64,000 nucleotides of DNA, taken from positions 496,001 through 560,000 of the forward strand of contig JAFEVB010000001.1 in assembly GCA_032629725.1 (NCBI GenBank). Direction: 5' to 3'. Origin of the DNA: Gremmenia infestans. Its lineage: Eukaryota; Ascomycota; Leotiomycetes; Helotiales; Hamatocanthoscyphaceae. Of the stretch, positions 34,747 through 45,483 are shown one piece after another (position 1 is the first letter of the stretch; each line of letters starts with the position of its first letter). The translations under genes and the position numbers were made by a program. Below the pieces are notes generated by a model that did no database searches, was not told the origin of the DNA, and was given only the letters and a program-made list of their open reading frames with translations.

Positions 34747-36444
34747 ATGGCAGACTTAATAACAAACCAACTGGACTCGACACATCTTGCGTATGGATAC
34801 CTGCTCACATACCAGACCTCATGCAGAAGCGCTGACCCTATATAGTTCGGGGGCTGGACCAGAAGATTGGAAAAAGGCACTTAAGGTTCCTGCAAAGGAC
34901 AACAGACACCAAACAGAGGTTCATATATTCATTCTCGCAGTATACCTTGTACTAAAAATACCTATTAGGATGTGACTGCCACCAAAGGCCTCGAATTTGA
35001 GGACTTCAACCTGAAGAGAGACTTGTTGATGGGTATCTTCGAAGCTGGATTCGAGAAACCATCCCCTATTCAAGAGGAGGCGATACCTGTCGCGCTTACC
35101 GGACGAGACATACTTGCTCGGGCGAAGAACGGTACGGGCAAGACAGCGGCTTTCGTCATCCCCGCCCTCGAACGAATTAACCCTAAAAACTCCAAGGTCC
35201 AATGCCTCATCTTAGTCCCAACTCGAGAGCTTGCACTACAGACTTCTCAAGTCTGCAAAACCCTCGGGAAGCACTTGGGTATCAACGTTATGGTGACTAC
35301 CGGCGGCACCACCCTGCGAGATGACATTGTGCGCTTGGCAGACCCGGTTCATATTATTGTAGGCACACCAGGAAGAATCCTCGACCTGGCAGGAAAGAAT
35401 GTTGCCGATCTCAGCGAATGTCCTATGTTTATCATGGATGAAGCTGACAAACTCCTCTCCCCCGAATTTACCCCTGTCATTGAACAACTCCTCCAATTCC
35501 ATCCCAAGGACCGCCAAGTCATGCTCTTCAGTGCAACATTCCCCATCACTGTTAAAGACTTCTCGGACAAGAACATGGCCAATCCCTACGAAATCAACCT
35601 TATGGACGAACTCACTCTTCGCGGTATTACACAATACTATGCCTTTGTGGAAGAGAAGCAAAAGGTTCACTGCCTAAACACTCTGTTCTCCAAACTCCAA
35701 ATCAACCAATCGATCATCTTCTGTAACTCTACCAACCGTGTCGAACTTCTTGCTAAGAAGATCACCGAACTTGGTTACTCCTGTTTCTATAGTCACGCAC
35801 GCATGCTTCAAGCTAACCGCAACCGTGTCTTCCACGATTTCCGCAATGGTGTATGCCGCAATCTGGTCTGCTCTGATCTCCTCACGCGAGGTATCGATAT
35901 TCAAGCCGTCAACGTTGTCATCAACTTTGACTTCCCCAAGAACGCCGAGACCTACCTTCATCGTATCGGTAGATCGGGGCGCTTTGGGCATCTAGGTCTT
36001 GCTATTAATCTCATCAACTGGGAGGACCGATTCAACCTATACAACATCGAACGAGATTTAGGCACTGAAATCCAAGCTATCCCAGCAACAATTGATAAGA
36101 ATCTCTATGTCTACGACAGCCCAGAGAGCATTCCTCGACCGGTTTCCAACTTTCAAACAAACCGACAATCGTCTAGCTCGCAATCACAACCTCAGCCGCA
36201 ACAACAATCTGGCAATCAACGAGGAGGTGGCTACGCCAACGGTCGCCACAATGGATCGAATCAAAACCAAGGCCAGAGACAACCACAAGGCGAACGCCAA
36301 GGTCAAGGCTTCTCGAGAGGAAATGGCCGTTTCGAGAACAGTCGCCGAGGTGGTGGCAGAGGAAATGGCCGTGGAGGACAAAGCCGAGCGAACGGGTTTG
36401 ATGAACAACAAGGCGGCCGGGGTCAGCAATTGCCGACACAATAG
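34747..36444 (+). CDS. DHH1: ATP-dependent RNA helicase DHH1 (DDX6 family)
   Basis: Cytoplasmic DEAD-box protein of P-bodies that promotes decapping and translational repression. Exons 34747-34790, 34846-34918 and 34969-36444, 530 aa; introns 55 and 50 nt. Joined starts read [15 protein letters not shown], then [20 protein letters not shown], then [13 protein letters not shown], which is the usual Dhh1 order. Motifs: AKNGTGKT at about 91-98, [12 protein letters not shown] at about 196-199, SAT at about 227-229, and HRIGRSGR at about 370-377. From about residue 425 the tail is Gln/Asn/Gly/Arg-rich with [11 protein letters not shown], as in phase-separating family members. The second intron has a weak GTTCAT donor, but only this join restores the family sequence. 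Confidence 0.95.
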
Positions 36445-36988
36445 CCTTAGTCCAAAGACCAGAGGGGGCTCGTCGACGTTTTGTAAATATTCCTTTCTTC
36501 TTCATCCCCCACTTTGCGATAGACACGAAGCGAGCACCTGTCAGTCACGAGATCCCCCCCCTTTTCGCTACTCGATCTCGATATTTGCATCTGGCCTGAC
36601 GATTTCGGCTGACACGCTTCTTGTTTGTACCATACCTACGATCTTTTCCTTGTTATTTTATATCTATTGGACAGCCCGCCTCTGGTTGGTTTGGGAAGTT
36701 TAGCAGGCAGTGGTAGTTGGTGGACTCTTTCAAAAGTTCAGTGAGCTCACATCATTCATTGCATTCTGATATCATGACTGGATGGGAGAAGGGCGTAATG
36801 TGGCGTTTTTCGGATATTGAGACTACTCACTCGCGCGGGTTGGTCTCTGGAGTCAGGAAAGGCATGATTGGCTGGCGTCGGCAGAGAGCTCTGTTTCTTG
36901 CGCTTTTATGCTCGGCATTGGGTGAGCTGGTGATGGATGGTTTTTGGGGTTGGGCGTCGTGATGATGTGGTGGTTTGCAATGGCAAGA

Positions 36989-37200
36989 ACGGTTACTCTT
37001 CATACGTTGAAGAGCTGGACCTTGATGACAATGACGGTTACTCTTCATACTGGAGAGCTGGACTTTGGTGTTGATGGGGAGGATATCTTGGGTTTTGAAA
37101 ACGGCGTTATACCGATAATGATGGTCACTCTCCGTACGCTTTTGACGCGAAGAGCCTTGACATCTATCTACGGGGGATGAAGGGGGATGATAAAACTACA
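36989..37200 (+). pseudogene. Decayed tandem repeat with coding-like units
   Basis: ACGGTTACTCTTCATAC occurs at 36989-37005 and 37034-37050, period 45 bp. Read by codons the second unit gives DNDGYSSY; a third, diverged unit near 37117-37140 reads DNDGHSPY with mostly synonymous or conservative changes. The three are not in one frame, and stops fall between them. This looks like a remnant of a repeat-containing reading frame, or 3' UTR repeat sequence that only mimics one. Confidence 0.35.
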
Positions 37201-39494
37201 GAAAAGGCATAAAAAAGAATTTTATTTGGGGAGCGCTGGATGGGGACATGGCTCGTATTGAGATTAGGCTCGATGGTTGTGTTATCACTTGGCAAATATA
37301 CTTTTTTCTCCTCATCCTGCTAGGAATATGCATTGCTGTGATGTGACTGCTTTGCTAGAGAAGTATACCGGTACTGACTGCGCCTTTAACATGCTTCCGC
37401 TTCTCTCCTTCTCTCCTTTTCTTTTTCTTTCCCGTTTCCGTTTCTTCCGTTTCTTTCCTTTTGCGTTTCAACTTGGCGAATCAATACCTCCGAGACTGAC
37501 AATTCTCAACTTCCATTTACCCGAATACCAGGATCAAGCGCCTCTTCCGAGGGTCCGTCCATGAAGTTATCCATCCATCCATCTCTACATCGTACAGCAC
37601 GTAATCTTACCACTTTTCCCACAAGCCGTAGCCGACCTTCCACCCTTGAGATTTCAGCCCAAGCAAGCCTTGTTATGATTTCTAATCCCATGTGACAGTT
37701 AGAGTATCATTTGAGGGAGTATGGAGTGGGTATTTTATGTATGTGGGGTACTGGTATGGGAGGGGAGGGGATTGGAGTGGGGCTGGAGGGATTGTTCAAA
37801 CGAATGATGAAAATCCCTCATGTATGTGTGGGGTATAGTAGTGTCCGCGAGTACTGATCATAAAATTTCTAGAATGCTGCATGGGAGGTAGATTGAGAAT
37901 GAATGCATGAGTGAGATATTTCATCAAGCTTAGTCTCGAGCAGTCTTCAGGGTTACTGTATGTTTTCAGAACTGTGTGTTGTTGGATATAGGAGGGGGTT
38001 TGTTTATACATGGTTGCTTAATAAGCTCGACCCACTGTACATACAGTACAAATATATTTAAATATAAAGTGCAGAAATCAGAGGCTTGTTGTGTAGTGAT
38101 AGCAGTAGCGCTTGATCCTGACGACAGGGGATGGTTGAGGGGGGTTTGAATAGGTATTACTTGCGTGTGGAGACTATGTCTGAGTCTGGGGAGTTAATGA
38201 TCTGGGGATTAGTAGAGGATAGATGGATGGTGCTTTACTGTGGGTACTATACTATATAAATGGGCTTTGGCTGTTCAAGTAAGAAGAGGCTCTGTGAGGT
38301 ATGAGATCGGGATATGGGTGGGTAGGAAAGGATATAATAAGAGATACGTTCTAGGATTCCTAGATACTGTAGCTAAAAGGAAGGATGTCGGTCCTGCTGG
38401 TACTGTAGGTATATCAATCAATGAACAGAGCACATCTACTCCGTATTATTGCTATGAAAGTGGCAAACTCGAGTCATTCTCCTTGAAGCCAGATTTGTCG
38501 AGAATTGGTTTTGAAACGACAACTGCATTCAACTGAACTCCCCAATTTGAAGTCGAGTCTAGTAGGTAGAGTTGGGATTACTATACTTATCGCAAGAATG
38601 TCAAGTGACTGAAAATGGGGAAAGGTGGCACGTAGTACGAAGTCAATCCAGCTGATCGAGACATAAGAGGTAATTGTCCCGCTGACATTTGGGAGCCTCG
38701 GATATAATGACGACAGGTATCATCTTGACACTTCATCATGTATAGTGATCAACACATGAAATGGTAAAGCTGATTTACGAAAATACGGCAGTGTAAAGAA
38801 ACGCGTAGAGAACAACATCCACCATCTGAGAAGCAGATCTCGAGGACCTGTACGTGATATCATAGAGCCTCGCCCCTATTTAAATGGTACGGGAGGGGTA
38901 TGTGAGAAATACAATACAGTACTACTTTCCCATTATAGTACTCCGTATATCTCTACCTCCAGGAAGGAAGCAGACTCTCCGCACCGTGATTCACGTCCAT
39001 GGAAGAAGCGTCTCCGGCCCTCCTCCCCGTACTTTCCCCGGACTTTCCCAGGACTCGGCAGATGCTAAGAGACTTGGGGTTGCATTCTCCCTTTTGAATG
39101 ATAATTGCTGCAAAGGGACCACCCGAGGTATTGTTTAACAAGGCTGTATTCCTACATAGTCCTTGCTGGGTTCTGATAAAAGGATCACCTTTCAGGCGCC
39201 GGTATGGTACAGTAGTAAGTCTTACTTTGGAGGTTCATGGGACCTATGATCTGCAAGTACCTACTATATGTGCAGTAATGAATGAATGAATGCATTTGAT
39301 TTGCGGAACCAAGGCTAAGGAAGGAATGACTATTTGATTATGCTGCCGAGGGAAAGAAAAGTGACCATACTCGAAATTCATGTACTGTAATGAACCCCCG
39401 TCGCATGGCATGGCAGGGTCTGCAGGGGTCTACAAGTACAGTACGGAGGTACAGTACTTCCACAAGTACTTCCATGCAAGGCGATAAGCAAGCC

Positions 39495-39522
39495 GGGATT
39501 AGGGATTAGGGATTAGGGATTG
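39495..39522. repeat. GGGATTA heptamer repeat
   Basis: Four tandem heptamers GGGATTA. It contains TTAGGG words, but the 7-bp period differs from the fungal telomere hexamer. Confidence 0.8.
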
Positions 39523-39567
39523 CACAGGTAAAAGCAGGGTTCATCTGAAGTTTGAGTTCGAGTCCAT

Positions 39568-39609
39568 CTATGCTATGCTATGCTATGCTATGCTATGCCA
39601 TGCCATGCT
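39568..39609. repeat. CTATG/CCATG pentamer microsatellite
   Basis: Six CTATG units followed by CCATG variants. Confidence 0.85.
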
Positions 39610-39662
39610 TAAAGAGGCAGCAGCCACGATCTTGTTACTCATACTTCTTCATCTGGACGTGG

Positions 39663-39751
39663 CACTCTCACTCACACTCTCACTCACACTCACACTCTCA
39701 CTCACACTCACACTCTCACTCACACTCACACTCTCACTCTCACTCACTCAT
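39663..39751. repeat. CA/CT-rich minisatellite (ACTCTC/ACTCAC units)
   Basis: About 89 bp built only from ACTC and ACAC words, with a higher-order period near 18 bp (CTCACTCACACTCACACT-like). Purely pyrimidine plus A on the plus strand. Confidence 0.85.
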
Positions 39752-40240
39752 CTTGACCGCATAGAGTGCTGACTCCTCTTCATGTTACATGCAGTGCAGT
39801 CAGTATACATACAGTCAGATGTCAGAGTGGTAGTAATCCGAGGGACGGGCCGAAGTTGATGATCCCAACCCTCGTACTTGTGGCCATGTGGCCTTGAACA
39901 TCCAAAAGGGGTGGCGACGGGGATCCCCCAGCGGTTTACACGTGCGGGAGTGCTTCCTAAACCCCTACAGTAGCCGGGAAGACGGTTCCATGGCGAACAT
40001 GGGAAGGGGAAGGGGGGAAGGGAAGGAGGAAGGGAAGAATGAAGCGGTGAGGAATAGAGTGAGGTGAGTGAGAGAGTGTACGGTACACTACTCCGTACGA
40101 GACTATGAGTAAGTGCCCTCCCTTCCTTACCCTACACACTTTGTACAATTATGGAGTTGTACTGTACGAGTCGAGTAATAAGTAAAATTCCCTTAGAATT
40201 CTCTACTGCTTACCTATTCCTACTCCACCATTAGTTACCT

Positions 40241-40268
40241 ACCTACCCTACCCTACCCTACCCTACCT
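40241..40268. repeat. CCCTA pentamer microsatellite
   Basis: ACCTA then four CCCTA units; near 40303-40320 an ATTT tetramer repeat follows. Confidence 0.8.
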
Positions 40269-40712
40269 TACTGTATTTATTAGACTGACTCGCCCACCCT
40301 GGATTTATTTATTTATTTATTCTCTCTCCATTTCATTCTGGAGTTGTCTCCCTCGCCTTTATTTATTAGTACAATACTCGTACCTTATCCTTTGTACCCT
40401 CGTACCCTTATACCTTTGTACTTTGCATTCCGAGGTTCCTTTGCTTGCCCAAGACAATGAGACATTGACTCACATTGTGCATCACTCCCCCCTCCAACTG
40501 ATTGTGACTGTGACGTCGAGACCGACCTGTTGACGCCAATATATTTCCCATCGCCCTGGCTAGCCTTCTCCATACCGACACCCACTGCGACCTCAACTCC
40601 CATCTGTACACACCACTACGGCTTCGCGTCTCTTGGTGTGTGTAGTCGTGAGACACCACGCGCTGAAGTTCCTCCACCAGAACCAGAATCCTGGGTTTTC
40701 ATAATCCCAGTC

Positions 40713-42169
40713 ATGGCCACTATTGTAAGTGATGATCCGCCCTTGTCCTGCGCTTCGTTCTGCCCCGCGGTGCGCCTTGCGTTTGCCTACCCCATGCGAG
40801 CGCCACCATCTTTTGCCTCGAAAACATCCTAGGAATACTTCCTAACTCTATAACTTTATAGTTATGTCTTGCGCACTACTGCGACACCCATGGGCCGACC
40901 CCTTTGATGGTGACCGAGGGGTTGCCTGTCGGCTGCACATCATGCTTTGACGACGAAAAACCCAATACTCGGCGACCTAGCACAAGTTCGCGATCTCTAA
41001 ACCCCTCAGATGGATTAGCCGGGATGGCGCGGGGTGGAAGCAGGGCAAATCCAACCTCAGACATGCAAAATGGAGCGCAAAGACCTACAGTTCAAACCCA
41101 AACCTCGAAAGACCAGTCTGCAATCGAAGCCCCACCAGAGAGCCCAAGAGTCGCAGCATTACAGGGAGGCTCAAACTCACATACTAGACGGGACTCGAGC
41201 TTTCGAAAGACCTACGACGAGAATGATAAGAAGAGGGCTATTCCTTGTGAGAACTGCGCTCTCACGCTACCTAAGAAGACCAAAGAAGACTTGTCTGCAG
41301 CTGGCAAGATTGACCACAACGGTGGTCCTATCCTCCGAACAACATTACCTTACGAGAGAGTATCTTCATCTGCTCCCGCAGACGAACGATCGCCTCCCAA
41401 ATCATCCGCATCTTCCTCCTCAGACTCCGAGCCAGCTATGAAATCACACCATCATACACGCCCCGTGATACGCGCTACAACCTCCTCCAGCAACTCCTCC
41501 TTCAACTCAATATCCTCACACGACCACTCGATAGACTACGTCTCCACCCACGAACCACTTGCCCCAACGTCCTTCTCCATAATCAGGCAATCCTGCCTAC
41601 GAACCCTCTCCTGCGAAACCCTCCCTCCCTCATCAATACAAAATACAGCCAACTCCCCCACTTCCCCTCTAGCAAATCCTTTCTCCTCCAGCTCCAACAC
41701 AAGCACAGGCACCTCTTCCGGTGGTCCTATCTTCTTCGGTGACCCCCTGGCAGGCTACACAACCGCGTACATCTTCCGCATCCCAGATCCCAATGCCCGC
41801 GGTCGGCGACGCGTCTACGCACTCATGGCACTGTCAACCCACCGCCAGCGTCTCGCCATGAAAACCTTTGATGCCCTAACCATCGCCTTCAAGAATCTCG
41901 CAGCTTGGATCCAAGGCCTTGCTGAAGCGGAACTAGAACGCTGCGAGAGTCCGAGGGGGGCGGGGATGAGCGAGAGTGGCAGTAATTACAATACACCCAC
42001 GAGTTCATTCCTGAGCGGCAGGAATAGGGGACCTGATGGGAAGTTTGCGGGAATGAGTCTAAGGTCTAGGGGCCTAGCGGACCTAGTGGGACAGCCGGAT
42101 TTCTTTTTCGAGCTGCATAAGAGATTTGTTTGGTTGTTGATCGAGTTGAGTGTTGTGCTTGGTGTGTAA
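40713..42169 (+). CDS. LST7: Folliculin/LST7 family protein
   Basis: Fungal homologue of folliculin; yeast Lst7 with Lst4 is a GAP for the Rag-type GTPase Gtr2 and relays amino-acid signals to TORC1 at the vacuole. Exons 40713-40724 and 40862-42169, 439 aa. The first exon codes only four residues (MATI). The 137-nt intron (GTAAGT, CCTAACTC branch, TTATAG) then joins to LCLAHYCDTHGPTPL and MVTEGLPVGCTSCFDD, the conserved opening of the longin domain. Without this splice the start is out of frame. After a long Ser/Pro/Thr-rich insert (about residues 50-300), conserved longin segments return: YTTAYIFRIPDPNARGRRR, VYALMALSTHRQRLAMKTFD, FFELHKRFVWLLIELS. Like yeast Lst7 it lacks the C-terminal DENN part. 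Symbol by family. Confidence 0.86.
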
Positions 42170-42785
42170 TGCACAGCATAGCAATCAACTCGACACGATC
42201 ACATTTTCTTTCCCCTTTTGTTTTTTTGGAACAATTGAGTGCGCGCGTGCGCCGGATGTGTAAGACTACTGTTACGAATATGCGGATAGATGATGTGATG
42301 ATGGTTTGGATGCATAGTGCGTTGGCGCTTATTATTTTTCTTTTTGGAAAGAGATCTACTTGCTTGATTGATTTGATAGCGTTTAGCGAATGGGAGAGGC
42401 TGAAGAAAGGATGAGATGAGAAGATATTTTGACGAATGTATTATTAGCTAGATACCATGCTGCGAGACCTATGGAGTTATCCAGCTAGATCTAGATAGAA
42501 TTGTATTTTATGTGTATTATGAATCCTTAAACAGAGACTTTCCTATTGAACTTGTTGGTATGAGGAAGAAGGAGAGAGCAGTCAGTTTAGGTGTTTAGTC
42601 TACCTAGGTACTTATTGCCCACATTCATCCATCATCTTCGACATGGAAATCATTCTTCCATACAAGACACGCGAGTTTTTAGACACAACAATACAACTAG
42701 CTAGGTAGGTAGCTAAATACCTAGCTCTTTCTATTTAAATTACTCAACCCACCCGTACGTACCGTACATCTATCTATCTTTCTCA

Positions 42786-42828
<43 letters not shown>

Positions 42829-43556
42829 CTCCTTCCAAAAAGCGCAGTCAGTCGTCAAATGTAACGGACATATCTAGTCTCTTGTACCCAACAGCTCCTG
42901 ATCCTAATTCCCCAGTCCCCAGCTCGAAAGAAGGAATTGTCAAAGCACAGCCACTCGGCCAGTTGCCCTTACAGTACAGTACTGCGTTGTAGTCGGGACT
43001 ATCTGGTTTTCTATATGTGTTCAGCGTACTGTACGTAGATGATCCATCTCCCTTTTCATAAGCAAGTGAGCAAGCAAGTCCATATCCAAGCAGGTCAATG
43101 TCTGAAGCCTGATGCTTGTTTTACTCAAAACCCACGAAGATTACTTTGGGGGGGCGTATTTTATAAGCCCCAGATCCTATTCCATTGCCTGCATGATTTA
43201 GCATTCGAGTTGCAATCGTAGTCCAAGATCAAATCTCACATGAGGTCCCAGATAGCGGGAGATGAATACCATGTTCATTTATTCATATGAAAACAGCTAT
43301 CCATGCTGTGGGGGGATCATGTGGTTCGGGAGCATGCTGCAGAAAAAGGGGGCACGCGTTGAACTTGGGGAGATATGCAGTTACAAATGCGAATTTGGAT
43401 ATTGTTATTACATGTGAAGACGTCTGCCTACTGCTCTTGACTCTAATAGGTTCCAGATGCAAAAGAAGGCATTGCTCCACCACGCTTGTTCCCTGCTTCA
43501 TGAATCGCTCTCCTTGCCTCGAACATCTATCATTCACCAACCCAATGGATAAACCA
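42170..43556. other. Intergenic region between LST7 and RPT3
   Basis: About 1.4 kb of converging 3' UTRs and repeats: a tetranucleotide repeat at 42786-42828, GTACAGTAC at 42974-42982 and GTACTGTAC at 43026-43034, and a near-palindromic CTAGCTAGGTAGGTAGCTA near 42697-42716. No gene seen. Confidence 0.5.
42786..42828. repeat. ATTG/GATT tetranucleotide microsatellite
   Basis: About ten to eleven perfect ATTG units. Confidence 0.9.
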
Positions 43557-44968
43557 CTACCGGTAAAAATCGAATTTATCTTTCTCTTGGGCCCCCTTTA
43601 CTTGGCTGGAATATGCATCTTCAAGGTCGACCTGGATGATGTTGTATCTGTTCTTCCTGACCGCTCTCAAACCTGCCTCCTGCATGATAGCCGCAATAAT
43701 AGCGCCACTCAAAGGATCATTTCGGACAATTAAGCTGTCAAGATCCACTTCTGGAGATAAGGACATCTTTGATGCAATAGTGGTGAAAATCAACCGTCTC
43801 TCTCTTCGGTCTCGGAGATTGGGAAACTCGATTTTCCTGTCAAGACGACCGGGACGGAGAAGGGCGGGATCGAGAGTATCAGCTCTGTTTGTCGCCATGA
43901 TAACCTTGACATTTGAAGTTTGATCGAAACCATCCATTTGATTGAGCAGTTCCAGGAGGATACGTTGTACTTCTCTGTCAGCACCAGTCTGGGCGTCGAA
44001 TCTCTTGGTAGCAATAGCATCGATTTCATCGATGAAGATGATGGATGGAGAGTTCTCGCGAGCCATTCGAAAGACATCACGGACCATACGGGGTCCCTCT
44101 CCAAGATACTTCTGTACGAACTCGGAACCGACGACCCGGATGAAACTGGCGGTGGTTGAGTTTGCTACAGCCTTGACCAGCATGGTCTTTCCTGTTCCTG
44201 GAGGACCGTAGAGAAGAACACCTCGTGGTGGGTCGATACCAATTTGCTTGTAGAGATCGAAGTGTGTCAAGGGAAGTTCGACGGCTTCTCGGATCTCCTG
44301 CTTCTGCATATCCAACCCACCGACATCTGCGTATGTTACATCTGGCTTCTCATCTGCACCCAACATGGCAATGGAGGAATCAGCCTCAGGAGGAAGAATA
44401 TCGACCAGGGAGTTCGAGTGGCGGTGGAGGGCAACGGAAGAGGATGGCTTGAGTAGCTCCCGGTCAAGGGTAGAGAGTATTCGAACGACATAGTTGGAAC
44501 CAGTTGATGATTGTACGATGCCGGTGCTGTGATGTGGTTAATGATGCTTCCAGAAAATTACCCGCCATGCTTACTTTTGATCGATCGCCTCCATAAACTG
44601 CCCGATGACCAGCGGCACACTTTGAATGCGCTTGATCTCTTCCTGTGCTCTCACCAACTCTCTCTTCAGACTCCTAGGTCATATTAGCGGTCGTTCTATA
44701 CAAGATGTCTGTCCAGCCGTACCGTTGCTCATCCTTGATGTACTCTTCTTGAAGCTTGATATATCTACCAATGTTTAGCATAGTCCATCAAATCCAACTT
44801 CATCGTGACCTACTCCATATGGCGCTCAAGTTTCTTGAGCGTTGAATATTCATCGGTTCCATCGGTTCCTAGACCCTCCAGCGAATCGATGTTTGGTATT
44901 GAGGATGGCAACTGCTTTCGATGCGGCAACACCTGGTTCGCAGGGTTTTCTACCATTACATCCCCCAT
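43557..44968 (-). CDS. RPT3: 26S proteasome regulatory ATPase subunit RPT3
   Basis: AAA+ ATPase of the proteasome base ring, which unfolds substrates and gates the 20S core. Exons on the minus strand: 44968-44814, 44764-44723, 44673-44575 and 44526-43557, 421 aa; introns 49, 49 and 48 nt with GTAGGT, GTACGG and GTAAGC donors. Joined N-terminus has the coiled coil ([33 protein letters not shown]) and the OB region ([20 protein letters not shown]). Then [20 protein letters not shown], Walker A GPPGTGKT at about 206-213, Walker B IIFIDEID at about 261-268, and the Arg-finger region [12 protein letters not shown]. It ends DFYR, the HbYX-type tail that docks into the 20S alpha ring. Length matches the family exactly. 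Confidence 0.95.
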
Positions 44969-45483
44969 ATTGATGAATTCGTGACTTCGGTTGCTCGTAG
45001 ATGGAGAGTTGTCGTGGATGGTGAGTCGTTTGTGGAGGGCTGGAGGTCTGGAATTCGGAGGAGGATGAATTTACTGGAGTTGATGAGGCGCGTTAACAGG
45101 CAAGCTCTGGTTACGAACAGCTTCAGGTCCAGGTTAGATTCAGGCACACACGCTAAAAGCTTAAGGCGCCCAGGCTCCCAAATATCGGCTGTAAACGGCA
45201 CACGGTGTAGAACGGCAGAACGGACCCGACCCCACTTTCCACTCCACTCCACTGCCACTACTGCAACCTACTTCACTTCCGTGCCAGCGGAGCTCTTGGT
45301 ACAGTACCTAGAGAGTCACATCACTTACTTGCTCACTTGTTCAGGCTTCCCTAATTTCTTTCGACAATCAAACCTCGACAACGACAACGACAACAACACA
45401 CAACCACGGGCACTTCCTTTTGCAATACGGTAATTTCTTGCTTACTCAAACCATTGCTGCCCTTTCGCCCAATACCATTCGCC
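44969..45483. promoter_or_regulatory. Divergent promoter region of RPT3 and the small 45.5-kb gene
   Basis: About 515 bp between divergent starts. Contains CCACTTTCCACTCCACTCCACTGCCACT simple-type sequence (about 45231-45260), GTACAGTAC at 45299-45307, and a CAACGACAACGACAACAACA leader before 45484. The RPT3-proximal side has no clear PACE box (GGTGGCAAA) that I could find. Confidence 0.4.

Larger units (their letters stand above)
36445..40712. other. Long gene-poor, simple-repeat-rich region
   Basis: About 4.3 kb with no supported gene. It holds DHH1 3' UTR, a decayed 45-bp coding-like repeat at 36989-37200, pyrimidine tracts at about 37395-37460, three TACTCCGTA motifs (38437, 38939, 40089), three GTACWGTAC palindromes (39436, 39449, 40159), and several microsatellites between 39495 and 40320. 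The last 300 bases are the CT-rich promoter and leader of LST7. Short open frames here start from non-ATG codons and show no domains. Confidence 0.55.

Noticed and set aside
38240..38536. 98-codon open frame in the repeat-rich gap
   Set aside because: Starts with GTG, no domain, and surrounding sequence is simple-repeat-rich intergenic DNA.
39495..39522. Interstitial telomere sequence
   Set aside because: The period is seven (GGGATTA), not six (TTAGGG), and only four units are present; treated as a microsatellite.
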